Below, piece by piece: positions 6,897-15,436 of a DNA stretch of 64,000 bases. The DNA is taken from NCBI RefSeq assembly GCF_029968035.1, contig NZ_JASCIQ010000010.1, forward strand, positions 147,691-211,690, read 5' to 3'. The stretch's first letter is position 1, and the number at the start of each line of letters is the position of its first letter. A program made the position numbers and the translations under genes. The DNA is from Streptomyces cavernicola (GTDB lineage Bacteria; Actinomycetota; Actinomycetes; Streptomycetales; Streptomycetaceae). The notes beneath the pieces are model-generated. The model was not told the DNA's origin and searched no databases. It worked only from the letters and a program-made list of their open reading frames with translations.

Positions 6897-8354
6897 TTGA
6901 CCCGCCACATCCGCCGCGCCGCTGCGTTCTGCCTGCTCCTGATGCTCGCCCTGGCCCTGAACGCCACCCGCATCCAGGTCTTCCAGAACGACACCTACGA
7001 CGACAACCCGGCCAACCGCCGCCAGACCATCGCCCGCTACGCCCAGGAGCGCGGCGACATCTATGTGGACGGCCGGCCCATCACCGGCTCCGTCGACACC
7101 GGCGAGCAGCTGCGCTACGAACGGACGTACAAGAACGGCCCGTTGTACGCACCCGTCACCGGCTACGCCTCGCAGACGTACGGCTCGACCCTCCTGGAGG
7201 GCGCGGCCGACCCGCTGCTCTCCGGCACCGACCCGCAGCTCGCGCCGTTCCCGCTGGTGGACGGCGTGGCGCGGGTGCGGCGGCCGGGCGGGGCGGTGCA
7301 CACCACGATCGCGCCGTCCGTGCAGCAGGCCGCGTACACCGCGCTCGGCGACAAGCAGGGCGCGGTGGCGGCGCTCGACCCGACGACCGGGCGGATCCTC
7401 GCCCTGGTCTCCACCCCGTCGTACGACCCCGGGCTGCTCTCCGGGAACGGGACGTCGGAGGCGCAGCACTGGACCACCCTGAACAACGCGGCGAGCAAGC
7501 CGATGCTCAACCGGGCCATCGGGCAGACCTACCCGCCCGGTTCGGCGTTCAAGGTGGTGACCGCGGCGGCCGCCCTGGACGCCGGGGTCGTCACGGACCT
7601 GGACGCCAAGACCCGCTCCCCTGCCCCGTTCACGCTGCCCGGCACCTCGACGAAGCTCACCAACGAGGTCGAGGGCTGCAAGAACGCCTCCCTCCGCTAT
7701 GCCTTCGAGTGGTCCTGCAACACGGTCTTCGCCAACCTGGGCGCGCGGGTGGGCCTGGAAGGCCTGGTCGGGACGGCCGAGCGGTTCGGCTTCAACGACT
7801 CGGACCTTCGCATCCCGTCGCGGGTCGCGAAGAGCAACCTGGACCGGGAGATGGACCCGGCGAGCGTCGCGCTGTCCGCGATCGGGCAGTACGACACGAC
7901 GGCGACGCCGCTGCAGATGGCGATGGTCGCCGCGGCCGTGGCCAACAACGGGGACCTCAAGTCGCCCCACCTGGTGGACCGGACGACCGACGCCTCCGGC
8001 CGTACCGTCTCCACCACCCACCCGAGTTCGCTGCGCCAGACGTTCAACCCGGGCACGGCCTCGCTGCTCCGGGAGCTGATGGTGGGCGTGGTCGAGGACG
8101 GCACCGGGTCCAACGCGGCGATCCGGGGCGCGGTCGTCGGCGGCAAGACGGGCACCGCTCAGCACGGCATCGGCAATGTGGGCCTGCCGTACGCCTGGTT
8201 CATCTCCTGGGCGCAGGCCGAGGGCGATCCGCAGCCCGGGGTGGCGGTCGCGGTGGTCGTGGAGGACGCGGCGGCCGACCGGGAGGACATCAGCGGCGGC
8301 GGCAGCGCGGCGCCGATCGCGCGGGCCGTGATGCGGGCGGCGCTCGCGTTGTGA
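6897..8354 (+). CDS. Class B penicillin-binding protein (peptidoglycan transpeptidase)
   Basis: 485 residues from a TTG three bases after the SEDS stop. One N-terminal membrane anchor (about residues 7-22) is followed by a dimerisation domain and the transpeptidase domain. The three active-site motifs are S216-A-F-K219, S273-C-N275 and K417-T-G. The short length, without a long N-terminal region, matches the PbpA type that pairs with RodA-like proteins. It should cross-link strands made by the preceding glycosyltransferase. Translational coupling is likely given the spacing and the weak TTG start. Confidence 0.93.
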   Translation: MTRHIRRAAAFCLLLMLALALNATRIQVFQNDTYDDNPANRRQTIARYAQERGDIYVDGRPITGSVDTGEQLRYERTYKNGPLYAPVTGYASQTYGSTLLEGAADPLLSGTDPQLAPFPLVDGVARVRRPGGAVHTTIAPSVQQAAYTALGDKQGAVAALDPTTGRILALVSTPSYDPGLLSGNGTSEAQHWTTLNNAASKPMLNRAIGQTYPPGSAFKVVTAAAALDAGVVTDLDAKTRSPAPFTLPGTSTKLTNEVEGCKNASLRYAFEWSCNTVFANLGARVGLEGLVGTAERFGFNDSDLRIPSRVAKSNLDREMDPASVALSAIGQYDTTATPLQMAMVAAAVANNGDLKSPHLVDRTTDASGRTVSTTHPSSLRQTFNPGTASLLRELMVGVVEDGTGSNAAIRGAVVGGKTGTAQHGIGNVGLPYAWFISWAQAEGDPQPGVAVAVVVEDAAADREDISGGGSAAPIARAVMRAALAL

Positions 8355-8385
8355 GACGGCCCTGTGCGCGTCCCGCCGGGCTGCC

Positions 8386-8391
8386 TAGGGT
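8386..8391 (+). promoter_or_regulatory. -10 element TAGGGT, leaderless promoter for the DUF3291 gene
   Basis: TAGGGT is followed by exactly six bases (GCGCCC) and then ATG at 8398, with no Shine-Dalgarno sequence, the classical leaderless layout in Streptomyces. Confidence 0.6.
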
Positions 8392-8397
8392 GCGCCC

Positions 8398-8892
8398 ATG
8401 GTCAAGGACTCAGCTGCGTACGAACTCGCCCAGGTCAACATCGCCCGCCTCAAGTTCCCTTTGGACTCACCGGAGTTGAAGGACTTCGTCGACGCGCTCG
8501 ACCCGGTGAACGCGGTCGCGGACGCGGCGGACGGGTTCGTGTGGCGGCTGCAGAGCGAGTCGGGCAACGCGACGGACGTGCCGGTACTCGGGGACTCCTG
8601 GCTGATCGTCAACATGTCGGTGTGGCGGGACACGAATGCGCTCACGGCCTTCATGTACCAGGGGCAGCACCGGGAGCTGCTCTCCCGGCGCTTCGAGTGG
8701 TTCGAGCGGGTCGCCGAGGCGATGACGACGCTGTGGTGGGTGCCTGCGGGCCACCGCCCGACGGTCGCGGAGGCGGAGGAACGCCTCCTCCACCTCCGCG
8801 CGAACGGCGCGACGCCGTACGCGTTCACTCTGCGGACGTCGTTCCCGCCGGGCCCGGCCACGGCCGAGGCCGTTTCCGAACAGGTCAGTTGA
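8398..8892 (+). CDS. DUF3291-type protein (dimeric alpha-beta barrel fold)
   Basis: 164 residues. The segments ELAQVNIARLKFPLDSPE, VNAVADAADGFVWRLQ and NMSVWRDTNALTAFMYQGQH followed by WWVPAGHRPTVAEAEERL match the DUF3291 family, which has a ferredoxin-like monooxygenase-type fold. No catalytic role is established for the family. Start fixed by the leaderless promoter. Its last 8 bases overlap the 3' end of the opposite-strand membrane protein gene. Confidence 0.85.
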   Translation: MVKDSAAYELAQVNIARLKFPLDSPELKDFVDALDPVNAVADAADGFVWRLQSESGNATDVPVLGDSWLIVNMSVWRDTNALTAFMYQGQHRELLSRRFEWFERVAEAMTTLWWVPAGHRPTVAEAEERLLHLRANGATPYAFTLRTSFPPGPATAEAVSEQVS

Positions 8893-9733
8893 GCGGTTCG
8901 CGCATCTCCTCGCGGACCTTCAGGGTGGTCGCGGCCGCCTTCTTCAGGTCGATCGACTCGGGGTCCTGGGTCGCGCTCGACTGGTCGACGAGGCCGACGG
9001 TGGCGGACGTGTTGTCGTCCGCCCAGGCGCACATGGGCACGGCCGCCGTGGTTCCGGCCTCCTCCATGGTGAGCACCTGACAGCGCACGATCTCGCCGTC
9101 GGTGACGATGTCCTCCGGGGGTACGGCGACCTTGGCGCCCTCGCTCTCGGCGGCGCCGTCGGACATGCTCCTACGGGTGTCGTCGTGGTCCTTGATGAGC
9201 CCGTACGCCCCGGAGACCACGAGGACCTTGCCGGAGGCGGGGTCCGCGCCGGTGTACTGGGCAGCCACCGGCGTGAAGTCCTTCATCCCCGACTCGTCCC
9301 AAGTCCCGTCGTCCTGCGGGCCCTTGCTCGACATGTCGGCGGCCAGCTTGTACTCGCCGGCGACGAGGGTCTTGGGCAGGGCGAGCTTGTACTCGGCGGC
9401 GGGGAAGGAGTCGGCGGAGCTGTCCGGGTCGCCCCCCGAGGTCCGCTCGTCCTTCAGCATGACGAACACCCCGAACAGGATGACCGCGAGCGCCAGCCCG
9501 AGGCCGCCCCAGAGCCCCATCGGCTTCTTCCGCGGCGGAGGCGGCGGCCCACCCCAACCACCGGGCCCCGGCGGCGGGTAGGGCCCCTGGCCGTACGGGC
9601 CGGGCGGGGGCTGCTGGGCGTAGGGACCGGGTTGCGGCTGCTGGGCGTAGGGACCGGGTTGCGCGTACGGACCCTGCTGCTGGGGTCCCGACTGGCCGTA
9701 TCCCCCGGCCTGTGGTGGCTGCGGCGTAGACAT
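8885..9733 (-). CDS. Proline/glutamine-rich single-pass membrane protein
   Basis: 282 residues. Residues 1-68 are low-complexity with repeats of GPYAQQP and PPPGPYGQG, then PPPRKKP, one membrane helix (about 72-92) and an extracytoplasmic domain of about 190 residues containing two cysteines (VRCQVL and PMCAWAD). This type II layout is common in Streptomyces proteins of unknown function. The proline-rich cytoplasmic tail may bind partners, but nothing in the sequence names them. The 3' end overlaps the DUF3291 gene by 8 bases, convergently. Confidence 0.85.
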   Translation of the reverse strand: MSTPQPPQAGGYGQSGPQQQGPYAQPGPYAQQPQPGPYAQQPPPGPYGQGPYPPPGPGGWGGPPPPPRKKPMGLWGGLGLALAVILFGVFVMLKDERTSGGDPDSSADSFPAAEYKLALPKTLVAGEYKLAADMSSKGPQDDGTWDESGMKDFTPVAAQYTGADPASGKVLVVSGAYGLIKDHDDTRRSMSDGAAESEGAKVAVPPEDIVTDGEIVRCQVLTMEEAGTTAAVPMCAWADDNTSATVGLVDQSSATQDPESIDLKKAAATTLKVREEMREPLN

Positions 9734-9792
9734 GCCGGAACATTATGTGACGTCCCCGTCACCCCCGGCGTCGGGCCCCTTGCGGCAGCCGG

Positions 9793-10896
9793 TCAGGCGC
9801 CGCCCGCCTCGATGGTCTCCTCGACCTCCGCGACGCGTTCCGCCTCCTCCGCCGCGAAGCGTTCCGCGTCCAGTTTCTCGGCGATCTCCTCGTCCTGGGC
9901 CATCAGCTGGTCGAGGTTGGAGTTCCCCATCTCGAAGACGCCCATGTCGACGTACGCCTCCTGCAGCCGTTTGCCCCACAGGCCGATGTCGCGGACGCAC
10001 GGCACGATGCGGGAGAAGAGCAACTGGCGGAAGAGCGCGAGGTATTCGGAGTTCTCGCTGTACTCGTCGGCCTCCTGCCGGGAGATGCCCAGGTTCTCCA
10101 GGACCTCCACGCCGCGCAGCCGGTCGCGCATCAGGTAGCAGCCCTCGATGACGAACTCCTCGCGCTCGCGCAGTTCGGCCTCGGTGAGCTGCTTGTAGTA
10201 GTCGCGCAGCGCCATCCGCCCGAAGGCCACATGCCGGGCCTCGTCCTGCATCACGTACGCGAGGATCTGCTTCGGCAGCGGCTTGTCCGTGGTGTCGCGG
10301 ATCATGCCGAAGGCGGCGAGCGCGAGGCCCTCGATGAGGACCTGCATGCCGAGGTACGGCATGTCCCAGCGGGAGTCGCGCAGGGTGTCGCCGAGCAGCG
10401 ACTGCAGGTTGTCGTTGATCGGGTACAGCATCCCGACCTTGTCGTGCAGGAACCGGCCGAAGATCTCCGCGTGCCGGGCCTCGTCCATGGTCTGCGTCGC
10501 CGAGTAGAACTTGGCGTCCAGGTCCGGCACCGACTCGACGATGCGGGCCGCGCACACCATCGCGCCCTGCTCGCCGTGCAGGAACTGGCTGAACTGCCAG
10601 GCCGCGTAGTGCTGCCGCAGCTCACCCTTGTCCTTGTCGGTCATCTTCGACCAGTGCCGGGTGTCGTAGAGCGTGAGCGCCTCGTCGGGGGTGCCGAGTG
10701 CGTTGTGCGGGTCGACCTCCAGGTCCCAGTCGATCCGCTTGGCGCCGTCCCACTGCTTGTCCTTGCCCTTCTGGTAGAGGGCGAGGAGACGATCTCGACC
10801 TTCGTCGTACTCCCAACTGAAGCGGGCCGAACCGCTCGCCGGGACCTGCCAGATCGGCTCGCCCGGGTCCATGCTGTAGAGCTCCTGCGTCGACAC
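9793..10896 (-). CDS. Di-iron ferritin-like (ribonucleotide-reductase R2-like) protein
   Basis: 367 residues from a GTG with GGAGG seven bases upstream. The iron ligands of the ferritin-like four-helix bundle are visible: LHGEQGAM, DEARHAEIF (ExxH), EGLALAAF and DEARHVAFG (ExxH). This set with two ExxH motifs is that of R2-like oxidases and related di-iron oxygenases. The C-terminus is a charged coiled-coil-like tail rich in Glu and Ala. Substrate is unknown. It is transcribed divergently from a TetR regulator, with an operator-like palindrome between them, so the TetR protein probably controls it. Confidence 0.85.
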   Translation of the reverse strand: MSTQELYSMDPGEPIWQVPASGSARFSWEYDEGRDRLLALYQKGKDKQWDGAKRIDWDLEVDPHNALGTPDEALTLYDTRHWSKMTDKDKGELRQHYAAWQFSQFLHGEQGAMVCAARIVESVPDLDAKFYSATQTMDEARHAEIFGRFLHDKVGMLYPINDNLQSLLGDTLRDSRWDMPYLGMQVLIEGLALAAFGMIRDTTDKPLPKQILAYVMQDEARHVAFGRMALRDYYKQLTEAELREREEFVIEGCYLMRDRLRGVEVLENLGISRQEADEYSENSEYLALFRQLLFSRIVPCVRDIGLWGKRLQEAYVDMGVFEMGNSNLDQLMAQDEEIAEKLDAERFAAEEAERVAEVEETIEAGGA

Positions 10897-10950
10897 CGCC
10901 ACGCCTCCATCGCCTCGCGAACTGCCGTACGGGAAAGGCTCGTTGGCAGG

Positions 10951-10964
10951 CTCACACGTATGAG
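10951..10964. promoter_or_regulatory. Operator-like palindrome CTCACACGTATGAG
   Basis: A 14-bp inverted repeat with one mismatched pair, in the 206-bp region between the di-iron protein gene and the divergent TetR gene. It lies about 55 bases upstream of the di-iron gene start. Position and symmetry suit a TetR-family binding site. Confidence 0.45.
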
Positions 10965-11090
10965 ACACCGGGTCAACAAGTAGTGCGGACCCGGCAGGAC
11001 GGCCGAATCCCGGTACCGCGCGCGTCCGAATGTGGACGTTCTGCGAAGCCCGCGCGCACAACCCGTGGGCCGGGCGCGGCGAGGTGCGGA

Positions 11091-11096
11091 TACGCT
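11091..11096 (+). promoter_or_regulatory. -10 element TACGCT, leaderless promoter for the TetR gene
   Basis: TACGCT, then six bases (GCGGGC), then ATG at 11103; no Shine-Dalgarno sequence. Confidence 0.55.
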
Positions 11097-11102
11097 GCGG
11101 GC

Positions 11103-11840
11103 ATGTCCCCGGCAGCAACCTCGCGCGCAACGCCCCCCGCCTACCGCCGGCTCAGCGTGGAGGAGCGGCGCAGCCAGCTCCTCGAAGCCGCGCTGTCCCT
11201 CTTCGCGCACCGCGCGCCGGAGGAGGTCTCCCTGGACGACGTCGCCGAGGCGGCGGGCGTCTCCAGGCCGCTGGTCTACCGCTACTTCCCGGGCGGCAAA
11301 CAGCAGTTGTACGAGGCCGCGCTGCGCACCGCGGCCGACGCCTTGGAACAGTGCTTCGACGAGCCGCCGCACGGCCCGCTCACCGCGCGCCTCGCCCGCG
11401 CCCTGACCCGGTACCTCGCCTTCGTCGACGAGCACGACACCGGGTTCAGCGCGCTGTTGCAGGGCGGCAGCGTCGTCTCCACCTCGCGCACCAGCGCCAT
11501 CGTGGACGAGGTGCGGGCCGTCGCCGCCGCGAGCATCCTGGACCACCTGCCCGTGTCGGACCCCGGTCCGCGGCTGCACATGATGGTGCGTACGTGGATC
11601 TCCGCCGTCGAGGCCGCGTCCCTGATCTGGCTGGACGAGGGCAAGCAACCGCCCCTCGACGAGCTGCGGGACTGGCTGCTCGACCACTTCCTCGCCGTGA
11701 CCACCGCCACCGCCGCCTCCGACCCGCAGACCGCCGAGGTGCTGCGGGCGGCGCTCGAACTGGAGGAGGCGGACGGCTTCGCCGCGTCGCTTGCCGGGCG
11801 GGTGCTGCCCGTGGTGAGCGACGCCGCGCACCTGCTGTGA
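11103..11840 (+). CDS. TetR-family transcriptional regulator
   Basis: 245 residues. The N-terminal helix-turn-helix domain reads [16 protein letters not shown], then [21 protein letters not shown] (about residues 38-58), followed by a helical ligand-binding and dimerisation domain. Start chosen at the ATG with a leaderless promoter; an upstream in-frame extension would run into the divergent promoter. The most likely target is the divergent di-iron protein gene through the palindrome at 10951-10964. A small conserved protein gene follows after 10 nt and may be co-transcribed. Confidence 0.92.
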   Translation: MSPAATSRATPPAYRRLSVEERRSQLLEAALSLFAHRAPEEVSLDDVAEAAGVSRPLVYRYFPGGKQQLYEAALRTAADALEQCFDEPPHGPLTARLARALTRYLAFVDEHDTGFSALLQGGSVVSTSRTSAIVDEVRAVAAASILDHLPVSDPGPRLHMMVRTWISAVEAASLIWLDEGKQPPLDELRDWLLDHFLAVTTATAASDPQTAEVLRAALELEEADGFAASLAGRVLPVVSDAAHLL

Positions 11841-11850
11841 GACTGGTCGC

Positions 11851-12132
11851 GTGAGAAGCGAGGACATCCCCTTCGAGGGCGGCCCCCTGGACGGCCGGAC
11901 CCTGCCGGTCCTGCTCGGCGCGACCGGGCAGCCGCCGAAGGTGTACGAGGTTCCGGTGCCGGATGCGGAAGGTGGCCCGCCGACGGTGCTCGTCTATCGG
12001 CGCGAGGCCGCGGGGTTCAGCCGACGCCTCGGGGTACCTCGGGGGTGGAAGTATGTGTTCGACCCGGAGGGGCGGGGGGTTGGGCGGATCAAGTGGCCTT
12101 GGTCCAGGCCGAGTTCGCCGCCGGCGTCTTGA
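11851..12132 (+). CDS. Small conserved hypothetical protein
   Basis: 93 residues from a GTG ten bases after the TetR stop. The sequence begins with the segment [16 protein letters not shown] and has a YRRE segment and a C-terminal [17 protein letters not shown] openings occur in small actinobacterial proteins of unknown function. No catalytic motif, signal or membrane segment is visible. Closeness to the regulator suggests co-transcription. The last residues run into the repeat module, so the true C-terminus may be partly repeat-derived. Confidence 0.6.
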   Translation: MRSEDIPFEGGPLDGRTLPVLLGATGQPPKVYEVPVPDAEGGPPTVLVYRREAAGFSRRLGVPRGWKYVFDPEGRGVGRIKWPWSRPSSPPAS

Positions 12133-12265
12133 TTTTCCCCTCCCCACCCCGCCCCTTCCCGAAATCCTGCGGAGCTTCGGGGGCTCCGCCCCCGGACCCC
12201 CGCTCCTCAATCGCCGGAGAGGCTCATTTTTGAGCCTCTCCGGAAGGGGCGGGGAGGGGAAAAAC
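12133..12265. repeat. Complete copy of the interspersed intergenic module
   Basis: Left end CCGCCCCTTCCCGAAA (about 12148-12163), central stem GGGGGCTCCGCCCCC and box CTCCTCAATCGCCGGAG, then an inverted right end with GGAAGGGGCGGGGAGGGG. The internal palindrome GAGGCTCATTTTTGAGCCTC (about 12221-12240) forms a perfect 8-bp hairpin with a short T-rich loop and may work as a terminator in both directions. The remaining bases to 12356 carry the Shine-Dalgarno GGAGG of the next gene. Confidence 0.85.
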
Positions 12266-12356
12266 CCCCGGGAGGGGTGACCTGATACCTCCACCGGGGT
12301 GCACTCGACCAGCGCCGCCGGGGCCACCACCGCATGCTCGCCGCGGAGGTGATGGT

Positions 12357-13556
12357 GTGTCAGCCAAGAGCAGGAGCATCGGCCGGGCCGTCTGCGCCGC
12401 GGCGGTGGTGGCGGGACTGGTGACCGGGCCGCAGGCCGCGGCCGCCCCCAGGCCCGCCCCCGGGCCCGCCGCCGGCCCCGAGGAGGGTTCCGTGGCGGGG
12501 CTTCTCACGGATCTCCAGGAGCTGTACCGCAAGACCGAGCAGGCCACCGAGACGTACAACGCCACCGCGGAGAAGCTGAAGAAGCAGCGCTCCGAGACGA
12601 AGAAGCTGGGCGCCGAACTGGCGAAGGCCCGTACCGCCCTGCACGACAGCCGCGCGGCCGCCGGACGCCTCGCCCGCCAGCAGTACCAGAGCGACAGCGA
12701 GCTCTCCCCGTATCTGAAGCTGCTCCTCGCCCGCGATCCGCGGCGCGCGCTCGACCAGGGGCACGTCGTGCGACGCATGGCGGCCCAGCGGGTCGGGACG
12801 GTCGGGCGGCTCGTCGACCGGGAGAAGAAGGCCGACGGCCTGGCGCGGCGCTCCCGCAAGGCTCTGGCCGCCCAAGTCGCCCTGGCGGCACGGCAGAAGG
12901 AGCAGCGGGACGAGGTGACCGAGCGCCTCAAGGACGTCGAGGAGATGCTCTCCGACCTCAGCCCGGACGAGTTGGCCGCGCTGCGGCGGCTTGAGGAGAA
13001 GGGCACGGCGGACGCCCAGCGGGACCTTCTGGGCTCCGGTGCGCTCGGCGGGGCGGCCGGTTCGCCGGGGGCGTCCGCGCAGACCCGCGCGCCCTCGAAG
13101 GCGGGGGACGCGGCGCTTCGGTACGCGGTGAAGCAGATCGGCAAGCCGTATGTGTGGGGTGCGGAGGGGCCGGGGTCCTTCGACTGCTCGGGGCTCACGT
13201 CGCGGGCCTGGCAGCGGGCGGGGGTGGAGATTCCGCGGACCTCGCAGGAGCAGTGGGCTCGCCTTGAGCGGGTTCCGTTGCACCGGCTGCGGCCCGGGGA
13301 CCTGGTTGTGTACTTCCCCGAGGCCACGCATGTCGCCCTCTATCTGGGGGACGGGAAGGTGGTGCAGGCGCCGCGGCCCGGGTCGCGGGTCAAGGTCTCG
13401 CCGATCGCGGCGAATCCGCTGCTGGGGGCGGTGCGGCCGGATCCGGAAGGGCGCGCCCTGTCCGACCCCGACTACCGGCCGCCGGAGTTGCCTCCGGGCG
13501 CGATGTCGGGGTCCGACCTGGGGTACGGGGCGGGGGTGGCGCCGGAGGAGGGGTGA
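12357..13556 (+). CDS. Secreted NlpC/P60-family peptidoglycan endopeptidase
   Basis: 399 residues from a GTG with GGAGG seven bases upstream. An N-terminal signal peptide (about residues 1-30, ending AAAAP) is followed by a long coiled coil (about 45-210, rich in K, E and R heptads) and a C-terminal NlpC/P60 domain with catalytic FDCSGL (C277) and histidine THVALYLG (H325). This matches Streptomyces and mycobacterial RipA-like hydrolases that cut stem peptides of the wall; the coiled coil usually auto-inhibits or recruits regulators. It is a single-gene unit followed by a repeat-filled gap. Confidence 0.93.
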   Translation: MSAKSRSIGRAVCAAAVVAGLVTGPQAAAAPRPAPGPAAGPEEGSVAGLLTDLQELYRKTEQATETYNATAEKLKKQRSETKKLGAELAKARTALHDSRAAAGRLARQQYQSDSELSPYLKLLLARDPRRALDQGHVVRRMAAQRVGTVGRLVDREKKADGLARRSRKALAAQVALAARQKEQRDEVTERLKDVEEMLSDLSPDELAALRRLEEKGTADAQRDLLGSGALGGAAGSPGASAQTRAPSKAGDAALRYAVKQIGKPYVWGAEGPGSFDCSGLTSRAWQRAGVEIPRTSQEQWARLERVPLHRLRPGDLVVYFPEATHVALYLGDGKVVQAPRPGSRVKVSPIAANPLLGAVRPDPEGRALSDPDYRPPELPPGAMSGSDLGYGAGVAPEEG

Positions 13557-14158
13557 GGCTGGGGCCTTCTTCTTTTCCTTTCCCCACCCCGCCCCTTCCC
13601 GAAAGACTGCCGTCGGCCCCTGGGGGCCAGCCCCCAGACCCCCGCTCCCCGGGGCCCCGGACCCCGCTCCTCAATCGCCGGAGGGGCTGAATTTGGGGAG
13701 TGCGGGGTGGGGGCTGAATCTCGCGGACTGGCGCTGCGACAAGTGCCCCACCAGGGGCGCGGGGAACTGCGCTGGCGACCACGACGCCGCGGCAGCCGAA
13801 AAACAACCGGGCGGGGCGGGGGGGCAAAGCCCCGAACCAGGGGCGCGGGGAACTGCGCGACCAACCACCACGACGCAGCAGCCGAAAAACAACCGGGCGG
13901 GGCGGGGGGGGGCAAAGCCCCGAACCAGGGGCGCGGGGAACTGCGCGACCAGCCACGACGGCGCGGCAGCCGAAAACAGCCGGGATCCGGGGCGCAGCCC
14001 CGAAAGCGGGGTCCTGGGGCGGCAGCCCCGGGAATGGAGTCCAGGGGCAGCAGCCCCGGGAGTGGAGTCCAGGGGTGGTGTCCCCGGGAGTTGGCCCGGG
14101 GGACGCTGGTGGCCGGCCGTCAGGACTTGAGGGAAGGGGCGGGGAGGGGGGGAAGACC
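13557..14158. repeat. 600-bp repeat region: module ends plus an 86-bp internal tandem array
   Basis: Left module end CCGCCCCTTCCCGAAA near 13586, right inverted end GGGAAGGGGCGGGGAGGGG near 14131. Inside, the element GGGCGCGGGGAACTGCGC occurs at about 13755, 13841 and 13928, each followed by a C/A-rich stretch and GCCGAAAA, giving two and a half copies of a unit of about 86 bp with CAAAGCCCCGAACCAG linkers. A second array follows at 14011-14094. No gene is supported here; long open frames in several phases only translate the repeat. Confidence 0.9.
14011..14094. repeat. Three tandem copies of a 28-nt unit
   Basis: Copies at 14011, 14039 and 14067; core GTCCAGGGGCAGCAGCCCCG with a trailing GGAGTGGA. 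The second copy is the cleanest; the first and third differ at a few positions. Each copy has a small GGGG...CCCC stem. Confidence 0.9.
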
Positions 14159-15409
14159 TCAGCGGAGGGACGACAAGTAGCGTTCCGTGTGGGCCGGTTC
14201 GTAGAAGTAGTCCTCGAAATCCGACGGGTCGTCGAAGCCGTTGGCGAAACGGTGCGCGATCTCGGGCTGCTCCGCGGCAGCGGTGATCAGCGCGAGGACA
14301 TGCGCAGGCGGCGGCGCGAGCATCGCATTGGTCCAGCGCGTCGTGGGCCGCCCCACCGACTCCCAGAACCGGTCGAACGCCGACCGCATCCACTCCGCGT
14401 CGAACGGCTTGTCCCCGTGCTCCAGGATCGACCCGAGGTACGAAGCCGCGCACTTGGCGGCCGAGTTGGCGCCCTGCCCGGTGACGGGGTCGTTGGCGAC
14501 GAGCGTGTCGCCCACGCCCAGAACGAGCCCGCCGGACGGCAGCGTCGCGACGGGATGGCGCACGGTCGGCGTGTAGCGCCCCGCCAACGTGCCGCCCGCG
14601 TCGGTGAGTTCGACGGCACGGGCCCGCCCGTACTCCCAGGGCGTGTAGCGCTCCATCAGGGAGAGGGTGAGGGCGAGGTGTTCGGCGGGGTCGGCGATGC
14701 CGCGGAACGCGTCGACGGGGCCGCCCGGCACGCCCTCCCAGAACAGGATGTCGGCGCGGCCCGAGGTCGTCAGGGCCGGCATGACGACCAACTCGCCCAC
14801 GCCGGGCACCAGGTTGAGCCGGACCTGCCCGGTGTCGGGCCCGTCGGGGCGCGGCCCGAGCCCGTGTACGTAGGAGACGGCGAGGGAGCGCTGCGGCCGG
14901 TTGTAGGGGGAGCGGGCCGGGTCCCGGTCGAAGAGGTGGACGAGCTCGCCCTTGCCGGCGGCGACCAGGACCAGGTCGTACAGACGTGAGAAGTAGTCGA
15001 GGTCGGAGACGGCCGCGCTGTGGATCACCAGCTGGCCGCCGCGCTGCGCGAACGTGTCGAGCCAGCCGGCCGTCTTGACGCGCTGGTCGACGGACTGGGC
15101 GATGCCGTCGAGGGGGCCGAGCCAGTCCACGGCGCGGTGCGCGGGGCCCGGGTCGTGGCTGCCGGGGGCGGCGACGGTGACGCCGAGCCCCTCGATGTCG
15201 GGGGCCTGGGACTCCCAGAAGTTCAGCTTGAGGTCCCGCTCGTGCTGCAGCGCGGTGTGGAAGAGGACCTGCGTGGACATGACCCGGCCGGCCCGGATCT
15301 CGTCGGCGGTGCGCTGCGACATGAGGGTGACCTCGTACCCCTGCGCCTGGAGTCCCAGGGCGAGTTGGAGACCGGACTGGCCGGCTCCGGCGATGAGTAT
15401 CTTCCGCAT
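14159..15409 (-). CDS. Styrene/indole-monooxygenase-like FAD flavoprotein
   Basis: 416 residues. The N-terminal dinucleotide-binding motif GAGQSGLQLALGL (about residues 7-19) and the C-terminal region around GVGDTLVANDPVTGQGANSA are those of group E flavoprotein monooxygenases such as StyA. StyA needs a separate flavin reductase; none is seen nearby. It is the last gene of the conservon operon, 27 nt after the small-GTPase gene. The role of such enzymes in conservons is unknown. The gene ends at the edge of the repeat region. Confidence 0.87.
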   Translation of the reverse strand: MRKILIAGAGQSGLQLALGLQAQGYEVTLMSQRTADEIRAGRVMSTQVLFHTALQHERDLKLNFWESQAPDIEGLGVTVAAPGSHDPGPAHRAVDWLGPLDGIAQSVDQRVKTAGWLDTFAQRGGQLVIHSAAVSDLDYFSRLYDLVLVAAGKGELVHLFDRDPARSPYNRPQRSLAVSYVHGLGPRPDGPDTGQVRLNLVPGVGELVVMPALTTSGRADILFWEGVPGGPVDAFRGIADPAEHLALTLSLMERYTPWEYGRARAVELTDAGGTLAGRYTPTVRHPVATLPSGGLVLGVGDTLVANDPVTGQGANSAAKCAASYLGSILEHGDKPFDAEWMRSAFDRFWESVGRPTTRWTNAMLAPPPAHVLALITAAAEQPEIAHRFANGFDDPSDFEDYFYEPAHTERYLSSLR

Positions 15410-15436
15410 GCGGTGGTCTCGCTCCTACTCCTACGG

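Noticed and set aside
5391..8165. 924-codon minus-strand frame antisense to the SEDS and PBP genes
   Set aside because: Charged repetitive translation with no domain; both genes on the plus strand have all active-site motifs.
13707..14180. Open frame of about 157 codons in the repeat region
   Set aside because: It only translates the tandem repeat unit; the same peptide pattern appears in other frames and at other copies of the module.
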